Source: Chloroflexota bacterium
GTDB lineage: Bacteria; Chloroflexota; Anaerolineae; CG2-30-64-16
Direction of reading: 5' to 3'
NCBI GenBank assembly: GCA_029555885.1
Contig: JAKPQT010000077.1
Coordinates: 1 to 5,258, forward strand
Length of the DNA: 5,258 nt
A program made the translations under genes and the position numbers. The first letter of the stretch is position 1; every line of letters starts with the position of its first letter. This document shows positions 1-5,258 of the stretch, piece by piece. Under the pieces are notes generated by a model. That model did not search any database and was not told the origin of the DNA. It saw only the letters and a list, made by a program, of their open reading frames with translations.

Positions 1-194
1 CTGCCGATCCTGCTGTAGGCCGTGCTGGGCCCGCTGCGCAGGTTGACGACGCTGCCGGTGACGGTGGCCGTGGGGCCTCCGGCTGCATATGCGGGGGGCA
101 CGGCCGCGAGCAGCAGGCTTGCCAGCATGACTACTGCGACAAACAACGTGAGATGCTTGTGGGGCGATAAGTGGCCGGGTTTGTTGCGCATCAT
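1..194 (-). CDS. Secreted SH3b-domain protein, 5' end only (cut by left edge)
   Basis: This is the first 64 codons of a gene that continues past the left edge. The translation begins MMRNKPGHLSPHKHLTL, then has a hydrophobic core at about residues 15-32 and a signal peptidase I type site A-Y-A (residues 35-37) before AGG. The mature part opens with a first SH3b strand, VVNLRSGPSTAYSRIG (residues 49-64), matching the family pattern N-x-R-S-G-P-x-x-x-Y. SH3b domains commonly bind peptidoglycan or other surface ligands; what this one binds cannot be told. Two adjacent ATGs (194 and 191) are possible starts. A GGAG at 203-200 lies 5 nt from the first and 8 nt from the second, so the choice is open. 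It follows the large minus-strand gene by about 250 nt, and a terminator-like hairpin lies between them, so separate transcription is likely. The rest of the protein is unknown and could carry a further enzymatic domain. Confidence 0.8.
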   Translation of the reverse strand, partial: MMRNKPGHLSPHKHLTLFVAVVMLASLLLAAVPPAYAAGGPTATVTGSVVNLRSGPSTAYSRIG

Positions 195-199
195 GAACA

Positions 200-203
200 C
201 TCC
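200..203 (-). promoter_or_regulatory. Ribosome binding site of the left SH3b gene
   Basis: The minus strand reads GGAG, then TGTTC, then ATGATG. The spacing is 5 nt to the first ATG and 8 nt to the second, both workable. It supports the start of the left-edge gene, which is otherwise short in this window. Confidence 0.6.
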
Positions 204-353
204 GTAAGATATAGTTGTGGTATGAGTGGCGGTTGGTATAAGAGGTCAGTAGACGCCCGGCGGCCGGGAGGGTAGCCGCGGGATGGGCCAGGGAAGTGCG
301 CAGGATGTACGCCGGGTTGCATCCGGTGTCCTCTGTGTTGGCTCTGGCTGACA

Positions 354-373
354 CGCGCGCCAGGCAGCGCGCG
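354..373. other. GC-only inverted repeat (7-bp stem)
   Basis: The arms CGCGCGC (354-360) and GCGCGCG (367-373) are perfectly complementary around a 6-nt loop (CAGGCA). No T-run follows on either strand, so it is not a classic intrinsic terminator by itself. Lying about 28 nt past the larger hairpin at 401-438 in the direction of the large gene's transcription, it could reinforce the end of that transcript or arise by chance in GC-rich DNA. Confidence 0.4.
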
Positions 374-400
374 ATCCGTGAGTGAAAGGGAGCTAAATGG

Positions 401-438
401 CACAGGTGCAGCACGCCATGCGACGCGCCGCACCTGTG
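401..438 (-). terminator. Terminator-like hairpin after the large surface-protein gene
   Basis: On the minus strand, 9 nt after the TAA stop, the arm CACAGGTGCGGC pairs with GCTGCACCTGTG, giving 12 pairs with one G-U. The stem can be extended through GCGTC/GGCGT with two more G-U pairs, giving about 17 pairs closed by a GCAT tetraloop. The sequence after it is CCATTTAGC, so the T-run is poor. It may act as a weak intrinsic terminator, a Rho-assisted end, or a 3' stabilising stem. Its position directly after the stop is the main argument for the role. Confidence 0.6.
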
Positions 439-447
439 GATGTCAGG

Positions 448-3400
448 TTACTTGGGCATGCCGGCGAGTGCCGCTTCGGCGGGTCGGCCCGCGATGCCGA
501 ACGCGGCCAGCTCCGTTCCCGGGTTCGTGATGCCGAAGTTAAGGTTCCAGGCAAACATCGGACCGACCCAGCCCCATGCCTTCGCCATTTGGTAGGCCTT
601 CACGAGATACTGGGCCTGCTCATCGAGCGTGACGTCGCGCGCGTATTCGTAACCGGGTACCGGGTTGCTCTCCGACGCCCAGCCGAACTCGGTCGGCCAG
701 ATGCGCTTGCCGCTGTCGCCGTTGGCGACCATGACCGCGCGATAGCGTTCCATCGTGTCGCGGAAGAAGAAGCTCGGGTGGTTCTTGAAGCTCGGCTCCG
801 CCGGGTTGCTGTAGCCCATCTTGGCATCGGGTGGGTTGTTGTAGCCGCTGGGATGCGCGCCGACCGCGTCGAAGCAGTTCTTGGCGCCCGCGGCATACAT
901 CCGCTGCAGATAGACGACGTCATCGATCGCGGTGGAACCGTCATTGACGCCGGTCGGCGTCAGCGCGCCGAGGACAACCGTCATGCCGGGGTCTTGCTCC
1001 TTGATGGCCCGGTATGCCTTGCACAGCATATCGACGTAACGGCCCGGGTCCAGCGGCTCGCGGCCCCACTCGTACCAGAGGTTCTGCTCGTTCCAGATTT
1101 CGATGGCCTGCACGCGGCCCTTGTAATGGGCGGCGAACGCGCCGACGAAGTCCGCATAGTCCTGGTTGTTGGCCGGCGGCCCTTCGACGCTGAAGTCGGT
1201 GTTGCCGGGCCGCGCCCAGTTCGGCGCCTTCACGATCGAGGCCAGGATGTTCAGCCCGCCGCCGCGCAGCGTGTTGACGATGTTATCCATGCCGCCCCAG
1301 CCATAGGCGCCCTTGGTGCCCTCGAAGTCCTTCCAAGGCAATTGGAACTTGACCCAGTTGAAGCCCATGTTGCGGGTGGCATTGACGATGTAACCCAGGT
1401 CGGCGCCGCCGTAGACCTGCGCCTGGACGCCGTAGCCGAACGTGCCGGGGGCTCGCGGGTAAGAGGCCGCAGGAGCTGCCGCTGCGGGTGCCGCCGCAGC
1501 CGCAGGCGCCGCGGCCACAGGGGCCGGGGTCGGCGGCGGCGCAACTTCGACGACGGCCACCGATTCGGTGTTGCCGCGGATGGTCACGAGCTCGCCCGTG
1601 ACCCAGGCCGTGCCGTTGTCATAGTTGATCTGCCACCAGGAGCCGTTTTCGTTCTGGCCCACGATGCGGTAGGTCGCGCCCCCGCGCAGTGTGCCGACCC
1701 GCGGGTAATCCGTGCCCGGGCCGGAGCGCACGTTGGCGTTGGAGTTGGCGACCAGCTCCGCAAATTCCGGCGTGGGGCTGGGCGATGGCGTGGGGGTGAA
1801 CTCAGGCGTCGGCGTGGGGACAGGCGTATAGGTGGCGACCATGACCGCCTGGCCTTCGGGCTGGGCGAGCACCTGGCCGCGGTCCTTGACGGACACTTCC
1901 ACCTGCACGGCACCCGGCGCGTCCGGTGCAGCCATGACGAGGTTCGGGTCCGTCAGCGGGCGTACCTGGCTCAACAACTGGCCGTTTGCGTCCTTGATGG
2001 TCCACTCGACGAGGAAGTCGCTCTGGATTTCCTGGGCCTGGCCTTGCTGGTAGCTGCGCATCAGCGACCAGAGGTCTGTGTCCAGCCCGTCACCTGGGAC
2101 GTTCTCGACCGTGAAGCCCTGGAGGTTGTAGCGCTTGAGGATTTCGAGCTTGTGGCTCAGGCTGGCCGAGTTTTCGAGCCAGACCGTGCGCGCGTTGCCC
2201 TGGTCATCCTGGTAGCGGTAGACATAAGCGCCGATGTTGGGATCGTACACGAGGCCGCTCGTCGGGCGGCTGGAGACGAGTGCGAGATTGAGCGGCTGGC
2301 CCGGCTCGACGACGGTCTGGTCCGCGGAGACCCGGCCGATGAGCGGCTGGAGTGCGTCGCTGTAGCTCTTTTGGAGCAGATAGGCGCCGGCCAGCTCCAC
2401 GCTGCGGCCGGAGAAAACCGGCTGAATCTTGAACCGGTCGACCTGGCCCACGGCGTAGCGCAGCAGGGCGTCGAACTGCCCGCCGGGCGCATAGGCGCGC
2501 GGGTCGACCGGCGCCGGGATGCCCACGGTGTCGGCAATCATGCCGATGGCCTGCCAGTCATATGCGCCGGTGTCGAAACGGTCTTCGGCAATCTGGCTGG
2601 CCGGCTCGACGCGCACGCTGAGCTGCTTGTTTTGCGCGTGCAGCTTGTCGGCTAGCAGCTTGAGGAACTGATTGAACTCGCCGCGCAGGTTCTTGTCGAG
2701 CCCGCGGTAGTCCAGGTCGATGCCCTTGTAGAGGTTGCCGACGGCCAGGTTGACGAGCGCATCGATGTGTGCGTCGCGCTGGGTCGTGTCGACGAGCATG
2801 TTCGCGAGCAGGTCGGTGCGGACGATGGGGCCGTCATAGTTGCGGATGACGGGCGTAACCGCGAACGTGCCGCCGAGCTGGTCGAACGTCGCATCGACGG
2901 AGCCGTCGATCGCGCCGTTCCCGCCGAGATACAGGCCGGTCGGGTGCACTTCCGCAATCGCGCCGCTGCCGTCCGCCGGCAGGTTGCTGGCCAGGGCGGC
3001 GTCCATCGCGACGAGCGCCGGCTTGGGGTTGGTCTGCATGATCATGAGCGAGGTCGGCACTGCGTTGACCCGGCTCTCGATCTGGTCGTCTTCGCTGATG
3101 ACTGTATGCGGCAGCCATTGCCACTGCTTGGCCGTGCTGTCCCAGGTGTAGACGTCCAGCGTCTCGTACGGCTCGCTGTCGTTGGGGATGGGCGCAACCC
3201 AGACCGACTGGGTGGGCGGCTCACCGCGCAGGTTCAGTTGGTAGAAGGGGCTTTTCGCCACGAGGTTCTGCGGGATGGCCTTCGCGGCATCGAGCAGATC
3301 GCCCCCGGCGCTGCCTTCCAGAAAGGTCACCCGCGGGATCGACGTCAGATTGGCGCGGAAAGGTTGCGCAATGGTGCCGGGGTTGAAGATCACCTGGGTC

Positions 3401-3603
3401 CCATCCGGGTCAGTCAGGGTGCCGCCAGTTTCGGGAACTCGCGCCGTGCCCAGGTCAGTCACGCGGTCAATCAGCGAGATGGGGGGCAGGAGCAGCGCTG
3501 CAATCAGCAGCACGACCAGCACTGCATCCAGAATGCGGCGGCTCCGCTTTCCCTCTAGCCAGGTCGCAAAACGGGACTGCTTGGGATAGTGGGTAACTGC
3601 CAT
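448..3603 (-). CDS. Membrane-anchored multidomain surface protein: ZU5-like, GH18-like, SH3b and clan GH-A glycosidase-like domains
   Basis: A complete 1051-residue protein. A basic tail (KRSRR, 19-23) precedes one hydrophobic segment (about 24-45) with no clear cleavage site, so it is probably a membrane anchor with the rest outside. Residues about 58-190 look like a ZU5-type beta domain (GGTLTDPDGTQVIFNPGTI). Residues about 195-520 resemble a GH18 barrel: GIDLDYRG (294-301) matches the DGxDxDxE strand, but Arg300 replaces the catalytic Glu, so this barrel is probably not a hydrolase. It closes with a GH18-style last strand near 494-516. A Pro/Thr linker (591-614), an SH3b domain (615-678, NVRSGPGTDYPRVG) and an Ala/Pro linker (681-716) follow. 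The C-terminal barrel (about 720-1047) resembles clan GH-A enzymes of the GH5/GH39 kind, with the likely acid/base Glu839 in IWNEQN, His917 in DAVGAHP, and the likely nucleophile Glu972 in WPTEFGW. The substrate is unknown. The ATG at 3603 is the start because it places the basic tail before the anchor. Domain assignments are by motif reading only. Confidence 0.88.
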   Translation of the reverse strand: MAVTHYPKQSRFATWLEGKRSRRILDAVLVVLLIAALLLPPISLIDRVTDLGTARVPETGGTLTDPDGTQVIFNPGTIAQPFRANLTSIPRVTFLEGSAGGDLLDAAKAIPQNLVAKSPFYQLNLRGEPPTQSVWVAPIPNDSEPYETLDVYTWDSTAKQWQWLPHTVISEDDQIESRVNAVPTSLMIMQTNPKPALVAMDAALASNLPADGSGAIAEVHPTGLYLGGNGAIDGSVDATFDQLGGTFAVTPVIRNYDGPIVRTDLLANMLVDTTQRDAHIDALVNLAVGNLYKGIDLDYRGLDKNLRGEFNQFLKLLADKLHAQNKQLSVRVEPASQIAEDRFDTGAYDWQAIGMIADTVGIPAPVDPRAYAPGGQFDALLRYAVGQVDRFKIQPVFSGRSVELAGAYLLQKSYSDALQPLIGRVSADQTVVEPGQPLNLALVSSRPTSGLVYDPNIGAYVYRYQDDQGNARTVWLENSASLSHKLEILKRYNLQGFTVENVPGDGLDTDLWSLMRSYQQGQAQEIQSDFLVEWTIKDANGQLLSQVRPLTDPNLVMAAPDAPGAVQVEVSVKDRGQVLAQPEGQAVMVATYTPVPTPTPEFTPTPSPSPTPEFAELVANSNANVRSGPGTDYPRVGTLRGGATYRIVGQNENGSWWQINYDNGTAWVTGELVTIRGNTESVAVVEVAPPPTPAPVAAAPAAAAAPAAAAPAASYPRAPGTFGYGVQAQVYGGADLGYIVNATRNMGFNWVKFQLPWKDFEGTKGAYGWGGMDNIVNTLRGGGLNILASIVKAPNWARPGNTDFSVEGPPANNQDYADFVGAFAAHYKGRVQAIEIWNEQNLWYEWGREPLDPGRYVDMLCKAYRAIKEQDPGMTVVLGALTPTGVNDGSTAIDDVVYLQRMYAAGAKNCFDAVGAHPSGYNNPPDAKMGYSNPAEPSFKNHPSFFFRDTMERYRAVMVANGDSGKRIWPTEFGWASESNPVPGYEYARDVTLDEQAQYLVKAYQMAKAWGWVGPMFAWNLNFGITNPGTELAAFGIAGRPAEAALAGMPK
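1456..1563 (-). repeat. Ala/Pro-rich linker coding region
   Basis: Residues 681-716 of the large protein are almost only Ala, Pro, Val and Thr (PPPTPAPVAAAPAAAAAP and similar), encoded by imperfect GCN/GGC repeats. It separates the SH3b domain from the C-terminal glycosidase-like barrel and is likely a flexible extended spacer. Such low-complexity GC-rich DNA can vary in length between strains through slippage. Confidence 0.7.
1762..1833 (-). repeat. Pro/Thr-rich linker coding region
   Basis: Residues 591-614 of the large protein carry repeated T-P, S-P and E-F units (PVPTPTPEFTPTPSPSPTPEF-like, in two related halves both ending in PEF). It joins the N-terminal barrel and beta region to the SH3b domain. 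Linkers of this type are usually extracellular and may be O-glycosylated; that is inference. They are common in secreted Chloroflexota proteins, which is part of the taxonomic guess. Confidence 0.7.
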
Positions 3604-3616
3604 GTGATTTATCGGT

Positions 3617-3622
3617 ACTCCT
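3617..3622 (-). promoter_or_regulatory. Ribosome binding site of the large surface-protein gene (long spacing)
   Basis: The minus strand reads AGGAGT followed by 13 nt and then ATG at 3603. The motif is strong but the spacing is longer than the usual 5-9 nt. No standard start codon lies in frame between the motif and the ATG, so the ATG remains the best start. The motif sits between two GTAC tetramers that could form a short 4-bp stem with the motif in its loop. Confidence 0.5.
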
Positions 3623-3727
3623 GTACGAGATAGATGTCAGCGGGCTGAGGGCGCCTCCGGAACACCCAGAGGGCGGCAGCTTCAACCAGGCCGTGTCATT
3701 CCTCGGGCGTTTGACGCTCAGTGATGG

Positions 3728-3767
3728 CCGCGAGGTTAATAATCATTTTCTGGCATACTCCGCGAGG
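3728..3767. promoter_or_regulatory. 8-bp direct repeat in the leader of the large gene (possible operator)
   Basis: CCGCGAGG occurs at 3728-3735 and again at 3760-3767, in the same orientation and 32 bp apart, which is about three helical turns. Both copies lie downstream of the predicted minus-strand promoter, where a bound repressor could block transcription. The spacing suits cooperative binding on one face of the helix, but an 8-bp GC-rich repeat could be chance. Confidence 0.3.
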
Positions 3768-3795
3768 AAGACGGGTTTGCCGGAAAGTGAAGTGC

Positions 3796-3824
3796 ATTCT
3801 AGCACACACAAATGGTTTAGGCAA
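3796..3824 (-). promoter_or_regulatory. Predicted sigma70-type promoter for the large surface-protein gene
   Basis: On the minus strand, TTGCCT (3824-3819) and TAGAAT (3801-3796) are separated by exactly 17 bp, with a TGC just upstream of the -10 giving an extended -10. This is the best promoter match in the window. It would start RNA near 3789 and leave a leader of roughly 185 nt before the ATG at 3603. The leader holds the direct repeat and a very short reading frame described under findings. Confidence 0.55.
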
Positions 3825-3864
3825 AACAGCCACAGCAAGACTTATGATGACCACGACTGAACTG

Positions 3865-3891
3865 GGCTTGCAGGCCATCCTGTGCTATCAT
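3865..3891 (+). promoter_or_regulatory. Predicted extended -10 promoter and near-palindrome upstream of the TPR-like gene
   Basis: TATCAT at 3886-3891 is preceded by TGC, an extended -10 arrangement, while the -35 position has only a poor match (TGGGCT). Extended -10 promoters can work with a weak -35. Overlapping that position is a 12-bp near-palindrome, GGCTTGCAGGCC (3865-3876), with one mismatched pair, which may be a regulator site. RNA would start near 3898, about 47 nt before the ATG at 3945. Confidence 0.4.
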
Positions 3892-3899
3892 GTTTTCAT

Positions 3900-3917
3900 C
3901 TGCTCCCCAGGGGGCAG
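3900..3917 (+). promoter_or_regulatory. Hairpin at the predicted 5' end of the TPR-like gene's mRNA
   Basis: CTGCTCC (3900-3906) pairs with GGGGCAG (3911-3917) around a CCAG loop, giving 7 pairs including one G-T. If the predicted promoter is right, this stem sits at the very start of the message, where it could protect the 5' end. It leaves the ribosome binding region (about 3937-3941) free. Confidence 0.35.
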
Positions 3918-3944
3918 GCTGAACCACTTCTCCGACAAGGACAC

Positions 3945-5258
3945 ATGCAACCCAAACGCACTTCTAGACGGCTGTTGGCTTTCCTGGTCAGCGCCGTTGT
4001 CCTCCTGACCCTGGCCGGCGTGGGCCTGCTGGCTGCTTATTTCTTCCTGTCGCGCCAGCCCGCGGAGACCGCTGCCTGGGTCGATCCCGTGTCCGTCATA
4101 TCGGCAGAAGCCGTTGCCCCCGATATCGCCGTACTGACCCTGGCCGGCGAGCCGGATGATCGTGTGGTGCGCGCGGCGCTGGATGCCGGTGAGATCGAAA
4201 CCGCCTACGCCACGCTGGCTTACGCCCTGCTCATCCCTGACAGCCTGCGCGGCGGCAACTGGCTTCTGCTGGCGCGCGAGGCACAGGCCCGCGACCCGGA
4301 CCGGGCGCGCGTGTGCTACCAGGCCGCGCTCGACCTGGCGAGCCTCGGCCCCACGCTGAACGACCTGGCCCGTGCGGACATCTCCCTGCAGGTGGCCGCG
4401 GGCTATGCCCAACTCGACCGGGCTTGGATTGCCCGGCTGAGCCTGACCCAGGCGGAGAACATCGCCCGCTACAGCCTGACGCTCCTGCCCGCGCAACGAC
4501 GGAACTTGCTGACCCAGGTCGCGCAGCGCTATCGTGCGTTGGACGACGTACAGTTGGCCCAGACCATCGAGAGCCGGCTGGAGGAATACGCGGCAGGACC
4601 GGGCGCAGTCGTGGCTGTGCCGCCGGCCCTGCTGCCCACGCTGCGCGGGACTGTGGCGCTGCCCACCGGCGTCACGATTGCGCTGGCCGCGCGGCAGCAG
4701 GCCGCAGCGGGGCTTGCGGCGCGCTGGCTCTCCGCGGGACCGAGCACGCGCGATACGCTGGCACAGGCATTGGCCCAGGCCCTGCGAAACGAAGACGACG
4801 CGCGCGCGGCGTTCTATGACACGGCGGAGACCCTTGAACTGGCCGACCGGTTGGCGCTTCTGCACGACCGCGCCGTCTGGCTGACCATCAAGGCGCGCGT
4901 GGCGCGCGGCGATTATGGCCTGCTGCTCGTGCCGGAATGGGAAACCGAAGCGGCAACCATCGACGCTCAGTTGACCGAGGTCTACACTGCACTCATCAAC
5001 GGCTACGGCCAGCAACTCGATACGCTGGACGAGGTGGAGGGTGTGCAGGCGCGGGTCGAGCTCCTGCGCCAGGGCCTGCTCTGGACGCGGCTTGGCCTGT
5101 TCTCCGCTGATGCGGAGCAGGCGTTGAGCGAGCAGCTTGCTGAGGCATCGCGGCAGCTCTGGACGCGGCAGGGCGGCGTCGGCTTGACGCTTGTCGCCCA
5201 GGATGTCCAGGGGGAACGGTTCTACCTGCTGGCCGGCTCGGAGGCGGCCCTCGCGCCG
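3945..5258 (+). CDS. Membrane-anchored helical TPR-like protein, 3' end missing (cut by right edge)
   Basis: An uninterrupted frame of 438 codons runs from the ATG at 3945 to the last base. It starts MQPKRTSRRLL, a basic tail, followed by a single hydrophobic segment (about 10-35), which suggests an N-in membrane anchor with the remainder outside. There is no lipobox Cys. Residues about 70-215 are Ala/Leu-rich helical pairs with a TPR-like look (AGEIETAYATLAYALL, then DPDRARVCYQAALDLA). A second helical stretch covers about 245-410, and residues about 411-430 may begin a beta region (GVGLTLVAQDVQGERFYLLAG). I do not recognise a named family, and no catalytic motif is visible. The nearest in-frame upstream stop is TGA at 3858-3860 with no other ATG between. 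AAGGA at 3937-3941 is a ribosome binding site with short spacing (3 nt). The gene is divergent from the large surface-protein gene and may share its control. A role as a scaffold or partner for envelope proteins is only a guess. Confidence 0.8.
   Translation, partial: MQPKRTSRRLLAFLVSAVVLLTLAGVGLLAAYFFLSRQPAETAAWVDPVSVISAEAVAPDIAVLTLAGEPDDRVVRAALDAGEIETAYATLAYALLIPDSLRGGNWLLLAREAQARDPDRARVCYQAALDLASLGPTLNDLARADISLQVAAGYAQLDRAWIARLSLTQAENIARYSLTLLPAQRRNLLTQVAQRYRALDDVQLAQTIESRLEEYAAGPGAVVAVPPALLPTLRGTVALPTGVTIALAARQQAAAGLAARWLSAGPSTRDTLAQALAQALRNEDDARAAFYDTAETLELADRLALLHDRAVWLTIKARVARGDYGLLLVPEWETEAATIDAQLTEVYTALINGYGQQLDTLDEVEGVQARVELLRQGLLWTRLGLFSADAEQALSEQLAEASRQLWTRQGGVGLTLVAQDVQGERFYLLAGSEAALAP

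Larger units (their letters stand above)
195..400. other. Intergenic gap with no convincing gene or promoter
   Basis: This is the rest of the roughly 250-nt gap between the two minus-strand genes. Apart from the ribosome binding site and the GC-only hairpin listed separately, I see no supported gene. The short reading frames here have no usable start signal or recognisable protein features. A promoter for the left gene would be expected, but no good -35/-10 pair was found. The AT-rich TATATC at 213-208 (minus) is too close to the ribosome binding site to be a -10, and TATACC at 240-235 lacks a -35 partner. Confidence 0.5.

Noticed and set aside
191..433. 80-codon minus-strand frame spanning the gap between the two SH3b genes
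   Set aside because: It overlaps the terminator-like hairpin and the ribosome binding site of the left gene, and its translation shows no protein-like features.
1456..1563. Ala/Pro repeat considered as a possible mobile or CRISPR-like repeat
   Set aside because: The repeats are irregular, in frame, and simply encode a low-complexity linker. There are no spacers or inverted ends.
397..2655. 752-codon open frame on the plus strand opposite the large gene
   Set aside because: It is antisense to a protein with recognisable domains, motifs, anchor and linkers. Its own translation is Arg/Val/Ala/Asp-rich with no domain and no signal. Long antisense frames are expected where third codon positions are GC-rich.
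2767..3558. 263-codon open frame on the plus strand opposite the N-terminal part of the large gene
   Set aside because: It is the same type of GC-bias shadow. The translation is low in pattern and has no ribosome binding site or conserved motif.
3696..3878. 60-codon minus-strand frame in the divergent intergenic region
   Set aside because: Its first part overlaps both predicted promoters, and no ribosome binding site precedes its first ATG. Only the last 16 codons, with a weak site, were kept as a speculative leader frame.
4313..4884. Overlapping plus-strand frames of 168 and 116 codons
   Set aside because: They lie in the other two frames inside the TPR-like gene and have Arg/Pro/Ala-rich compositions typical of frame-shifted GC-rich coding DNA.
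3888..5015. 375-codon open frame on the minus strand opposite the TPR-like gene
   Set aside because: The plus-strand frame has a basic tail plus transmembrane start, regular Ala/Leu helices and stays open for 438 codons. The minus-strand product is Gln/Arg/Gly-rich without such features and would run through the divergent promoter region.

Overview
The window looks like a piece of a GC-rich bacterial chromosome. The best guess for the source is a Chloroflexota lineage of the Anaerolineae type. That guess is an inference from style: secreted multidomain proteins with Pro/Thr ('PTPTP') linkers, bacterial SH3 (SH3b) domains joined to glycosidase-like TIM barrels, and GC-biased third codon positions. 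No rRNA, tRNA, mobile element, CRISPR array or phage gene was seen.

Layout, left to right. (1) Positions 1-194, minus strand: the 5' end of a gene for a secreted protein with a clear signal peptide and the first strand of an SH3b domain. It is cut by the window edge. (2) Positions 195-447: a gap with a strong terminator-like hairpin just after the stop of the next gene, a second GC-only hairpin, and the ribosome binding site of the left gene. (3) Positions 448-3603, minus strand: one complete 1051-residue membrane-anchored surface protein. Its order is cytoplasmic tail, transmembrane anchor, ZU5-like beta domain, GH18-like barrel, Pro/Thr linker, SH3b, Ala/Pro linker, clan GH-A glycosidase-like barrel. 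(4) Positions 3604-3944: a divergent intergenic region, more AT-rich than the genes, with a good sigma70-type promoter to the left, an extended -10 promoter to the right, an 8-bp direct repeat and a near-palindrome. (5) Positions 3945-5258, plus strand: 438 codons of a membrane-anchored, alpha-helical, TPR-like protein that runs off the right edge.

All three proteins are predicted to act at or outside the cytoplasmic membrane. The two minus-strand genes share SH3b modules, which often bind cell-wall or surface ligands. The large protein has its two expected GH-A glutamates but an Arg where the GH18 catalytic Glu should be. The simplest reading is a glycan-binding, non-catalytic first barrel and a possibly active second barrel tethered to the membrane. 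The divergent helical protein may be a co-regulated partner, but only gene arrangement supports this.

The long reading frames opposite the two large genes (on the plus strand across 397-3558 and on the minus strand across 3888-5015) are judged to be GC-bias shadows.
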